This document shows, piece by piece, positions 61,989-64,000 of a stretch of 64,000 bases of DNA. Under the pieces are notes generated by a model. The model was not told where the DNA came from. It made no database searches and saw only the letters and a list, made by a program, of their open reading frames with translations. This stretch comes from Phycisphaerae bacterium (GTDB lineage Bacteria > Planctomycetota > Phycisphaerae > Phycisphaerales > SM1A02): positions 39,479 to 103,478 of the forward strand of contig PKCS01000009.1 of NCBI GenBank assembly GCA_002862305.1, written 5' to 3'. Both the position numbers and the translations under genes were made by a program. The stretch's first letter is position 1, and each line of letters opens with the position of its first letter.

Positions 61989-63653
61989 ATGCAGGCGGCT
62001 GAACAGTCCATCGACGGCGGGAGTGGGGGTTCGGGATCCAAGGGATCCATCCCGGAGCTGCTGATCTCCCTGCTGATCTCCTTCGTGATGGCGATGACCG
62101 CCCGCGGGTTCGTCCTCGAGGGCTTCGTCATCCCCACCGGTTCCATGGCGCCCACCCTGATGGGCCAGCACGTCAGCTGGGAGTCGCCCCAGACCGGCTG
62201 GCGATACGACTTCAACGGGATTCCCTCCACCGAGTCCGGGGTCTTCCCCCTCTGGATGCGCGCGCGAAGTTCGGGCACCCCGATGAGCTGGTGGGATCCG
62301 ATGTTCGGGCTGAGCAAGCCCGTGGTTCGCGAGACCCCCGCCCGCCTCACCCCGTCCTCCGGGGACCGGGTCATCGTGTTGAAGTCCCTCTATCCGTTCA
62401 GCAGCCCCGATCGCTTCGACGTGGTGGTCTTCAAGAACCCGACGGATCCCGTCGGTCCGACCCAGAACTACATCAAGCGCCTCGTCGGACTGCCCGGCGA
62501 GCAGCTGGTGATCGTCGACGGCGACCTCTTCCGGGGCGATCTCGACGTCGCGCCGGATCGGCTCCAGGTCGCCAGGAAGCCGGAGTTCGTCCAGCGTGCG
62601 GTGTGGCAACCGGTGTACCGGGCCGGCTACCAGCCCGTGGACCTTCCCCGCTGGGAGGAGTCCGCGCGCTCGAGCTGGTGGGGTGCACCGTTCCGGCCGG
62701 CGGAGGGAAGCGGTTCCTGGACCATCGGGACCGCACGGGAATGGACCTGCAGTGACTCGGGCGAATCCACCCTCGAGTGGAACCCCGCGGACTGGCCGGT
62801 GACCGACTTCAATGCCTACAACGTCTTCCGGAGCGGTGCGCCTCCACTGAGCACCAGTCCGTACCCGATGAGCGATCTCCGGGTCGTGGGCGTCATCGAA
62901 CCGGACGATCCCGAATCGTTCCGCGGGACCCGGTTCAGCATGCGCAGCCGGGGGATGACCTACGACTGGATCCTCGAGGAGGGGACCGCCTCCCTGCGGA
63001 TGACCTCGATCGCCGATGGGACCGTCGCCGCGTCCGATTCGGTGGAGTGCCCGCTTCCCGGTCGTTCCTTCAAGGTGGAGTTCTGGCAGGTGGACCAGCA
63101 GATGTGGTTGTTCGTCGACGGCGACCTCGTCCTCCAGCTGCCCTTCGACGGCTGGTCCCCCGAGCAGCGGTTCCTCGCCAGCTACCCCGGCGTCAGCCCC
63201 GAGCAGTACCTGAGGGACCCCACCGGACCCCGTCCCGCCCCGCCTGAACTCTCCTGGAGCTTCTCGGGCAGCGCGCTCTCCCTGCGGGGGGTCGGACTGG
63301 ACCGTGATCTCTTCTACCGACCCACCCGGCTCGACCGGCACAACCAGAAGAGCGAGAACGGACCGTTCCTCGCGGGCAACGGCTTCGGCACCGACTTCGA
63401 GAACCCCGGTCGGATCGAGCCGGATCAGTTCCTGATGTGCGGCGACAACAGTGCGGCCAGCCGCGACGGCCGGATCTGGGGCCGTCCCCACCCGCTGTCC
63501 ATCGGGTACACCGGAGACGACGCGCCGTTCCTCGTCCCCCGGAAGATGCTGATCGGGAAGGCCTTCTCGGTCTACTGGCCCGCGCCCCTCCCGTTCCCGG
63601 GGACCGATTCGCGCTGGGTCCCCAACTTCGGTCGGCTTCGCTTCATCCGCTGA
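61989..63653 (+). CDS. lepB: Signal peptidase I with a large LamG-like insertion
   Basis: A 554-residue serine/lysine protease of the inner membrane that removes Sec and Tat signal peptides. One membrane helix (LLISLLISFVMAMTARGFVL) precedes the catalytic Ser52 in IPTGSMAPTL. The Lys163 box is QNYIKRLVGLPGE and the C-terminal box MCGDNSAASRDGR starts at 483. Between about 180 and 470 lies an insertion of some 290 residues, with a strand pattern like concanavalin/LamG folds (FKVEFWQVDQQMWLFVDGDL). A second, 60-residue insert follows the Ser box. Typical bacterial LepB proteins are 180-330 residues. Confidence 0.93.
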   Translation: MQAAEQSIDGGSGGSGSKGSIPELLISLLISFVMAMTARGFVLEGFVIPTGSMAPTLMGQHVSWESPQTGWRYDFNGIPSTESGVFPLWMRARSSGTPMSWWDPMFGLSKPVVRETPARLTPSSGDRVIVLKSLYPFSSPDRFDVVVFKNPTDPVGPTQNYIKRLVGLPGEQLVIVDGDLFRGDLDVAPDRLQVARKPEFVQRAVWQPVYRAGYQPVDLPRWEESARSSWWGAPFRPAEGSGSWTIGTAREWTCSDSGESTLEWNPADWPVTDFNAYNVFRSGAPPLSTSPYPMSDLRVVGVIEPDDPESFRGTRFSMRSRGMTYDWILEEGTASLRMTSIADGTVAASDSVECPLPGRSFKVEFWQVDQQMWLFVDGDLVLQLPFDGWSPEQRFLASYPGVSPEQYLRDPTGPRPAPPELSWSFSGSALSLRGVGLDRDLFYRPTRLDRHNQKSENGPFLAGNGFGTDFENPGRIEPDQFLMCGDNSAASRDGRIWGRPHPLSIGYTGDDAPFLVPRKMLIGKAFSVYWPAPLPFPGTDSRWVPNFGRLRFIR

Positions 63654-63664
63654 GCCCCGGTCCC

Positions 63665-64000
63665 TCAGCCAGGTCTCGAGCCCCCGTACAGCTCGAACTC
63701 GAGGAGGCGGCAGTCGATGCCCCCGTTCTCGAAGGGGGTCCGCCTCGCGGGCTTGAGACCGATCGTCCCCGCCAGCTCCTTCGACGTGAAGACGAATCCC
63801 CGCCACCCCTCGCAGCCCTGCTTGAGGAAGTCACCGATCCGGCGGTAGGTCTCCCGGAGCCCCACCGGATCCCCCATCCGTTCCCCGTACTCCCCGTGCA
63901 GGATGACCGTACCCCGCTCGGGGGGCATGGGTGTCACCGCGAAGTCGCAGGTCTCGAACCGGATCAGGTGGTCCACCCCGGCGGTCACCGCGTTCCGGCG
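63665..64000 (-). CDS. RlmL/RlmK-like 23S rRNA methyltransferase, C-terminal part
   Basis: The frame is open to the window edge, so the N-terminus (expected THUMP domain) lies outside. The visible 111 residues show the Rossmann methyltransferase end: NAVTAGVDHLIRFETCDF, then GTVILHGEYGERMGDP, RETYRRIGDFLKQGCEGW, VFTSKELAGTIGL and a short C-terminus. In RlmL the second segment reads NPPYGERLG; here the catalytic NPPY position is HGEY. A GTG at 63988 is not the real start, because the family sequence continues upstream. Expected substrate is a guanosine of 23S rRNA (N2). Confidence 0.8.
   Translation of the reverse strand, partial: RRNAVTAGVDHLIRFETCDFAVTPMPPERGTVILHGEYGERMGDPVGLRETYRRIGDFLKQGCEGWRGFVFTSKELAGTIGLKPARRTPFENGGIDCRLLEFELYGGSRPG

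Overview
The window is GC-rich, densely coded DNA from a Gram-negative-type bacterium. The best fit is the phylum Planctomycetota, class Phycisphaerae. The reasons are: outer-membrane proteins (OprB-type porin, DUF481 barrel); a signal peptidase I with a very large insertion; an archaeal/eukaryal-type ProRS; a prepilin-like secreted protein; many small lipoproteins; S1C protease/PDZ fusions; and an EF-Tu with an unusual switch I loop that I associate from memory with this class. No rRNA gene is present, so the placement is an inference. I see no IS element, prophage, integrase, CRISPR array or replication origin. The window looks chromosomal.

Layout. 1-9765: the end of a flagellar gene (fliS) meets a polysaccharide locus with a flippase (carrying a flagellin-hook-like insert), an O-antigen ligase-like protein, a GT4 glycosyltransferase, gmd and fcl for GDP-L-fucose, two tandemly duplicated GT2 glycosyltransferases and a WcaF-like acetyltransferase. 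9824-19448: information processing, with cysS-coaE, rho behind a long leader, a pseudopilin, tRNA-Thr, tuf, rpmG, tRNA-Trp, secE, nusG, a lipoprotein and ubiX. The usual rplK-rplA-rplJ-rplL-rpoBC block does not follow nusG. 19485-32259: a VOC protein, a periplasmic thioredoxin-fold fusion, YceI, xylose isomerase, proS divergent from a UbiA/MqnP prenyltransferase, an AsmA-like protein, metG and envelope proteins of unknown role. 32270-45843: metF divergent from rex, lipoproteins, an amidase, a HAD phosphatase, a protease/pseudoprotease-PDZ protein, a deaminase, gpmI, a YggS-type PLP protein, DUF481, a membrane protein, tmk and gmk. 45861-49495: a distinct module of two paralogous HTH-TPR regulators and a secreted protein, closed by an intrinsic terminator. 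49678-64000: lpdA, two tandem metallophosphoesterases, yidC, mnmE, an OprB porin with a palindromic operator-like site, a thioesterase, a DciA-like protein, an orphan sugar-type ABC ATPase, der, a giant lepB and the end of an rRNA methyltransferase-like gene.

The strongest window-wide signal is regulatory. At least seventeen genes have a TANNNT hexamer (commonly TACCAT or TACGAT) ending 5-9 nt before the start codon. In nine of them the spacing is exactly 6 nt, which places the expected transcription start on the first base of the start codon, and these genes lack a Shine-Dalgarno sequence. Genes inside operons or with longer leaders do carry Shine-Dalgarno sequences. This suggests two initiation classes, with widespread leaderless mRNA.

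The only stretch over 300 bases without a protein gene is 14755-15133. It holds an intrinsic terminator, a promoter-like element, tRNA-Thr and the tuf leader. I see nothing else in it. All other gaps are under 300 bases. Coordinates of start codons are my choice from spacing, Shine-Dalgarno or -10 evidence and family length; alternatives are given where they matter.
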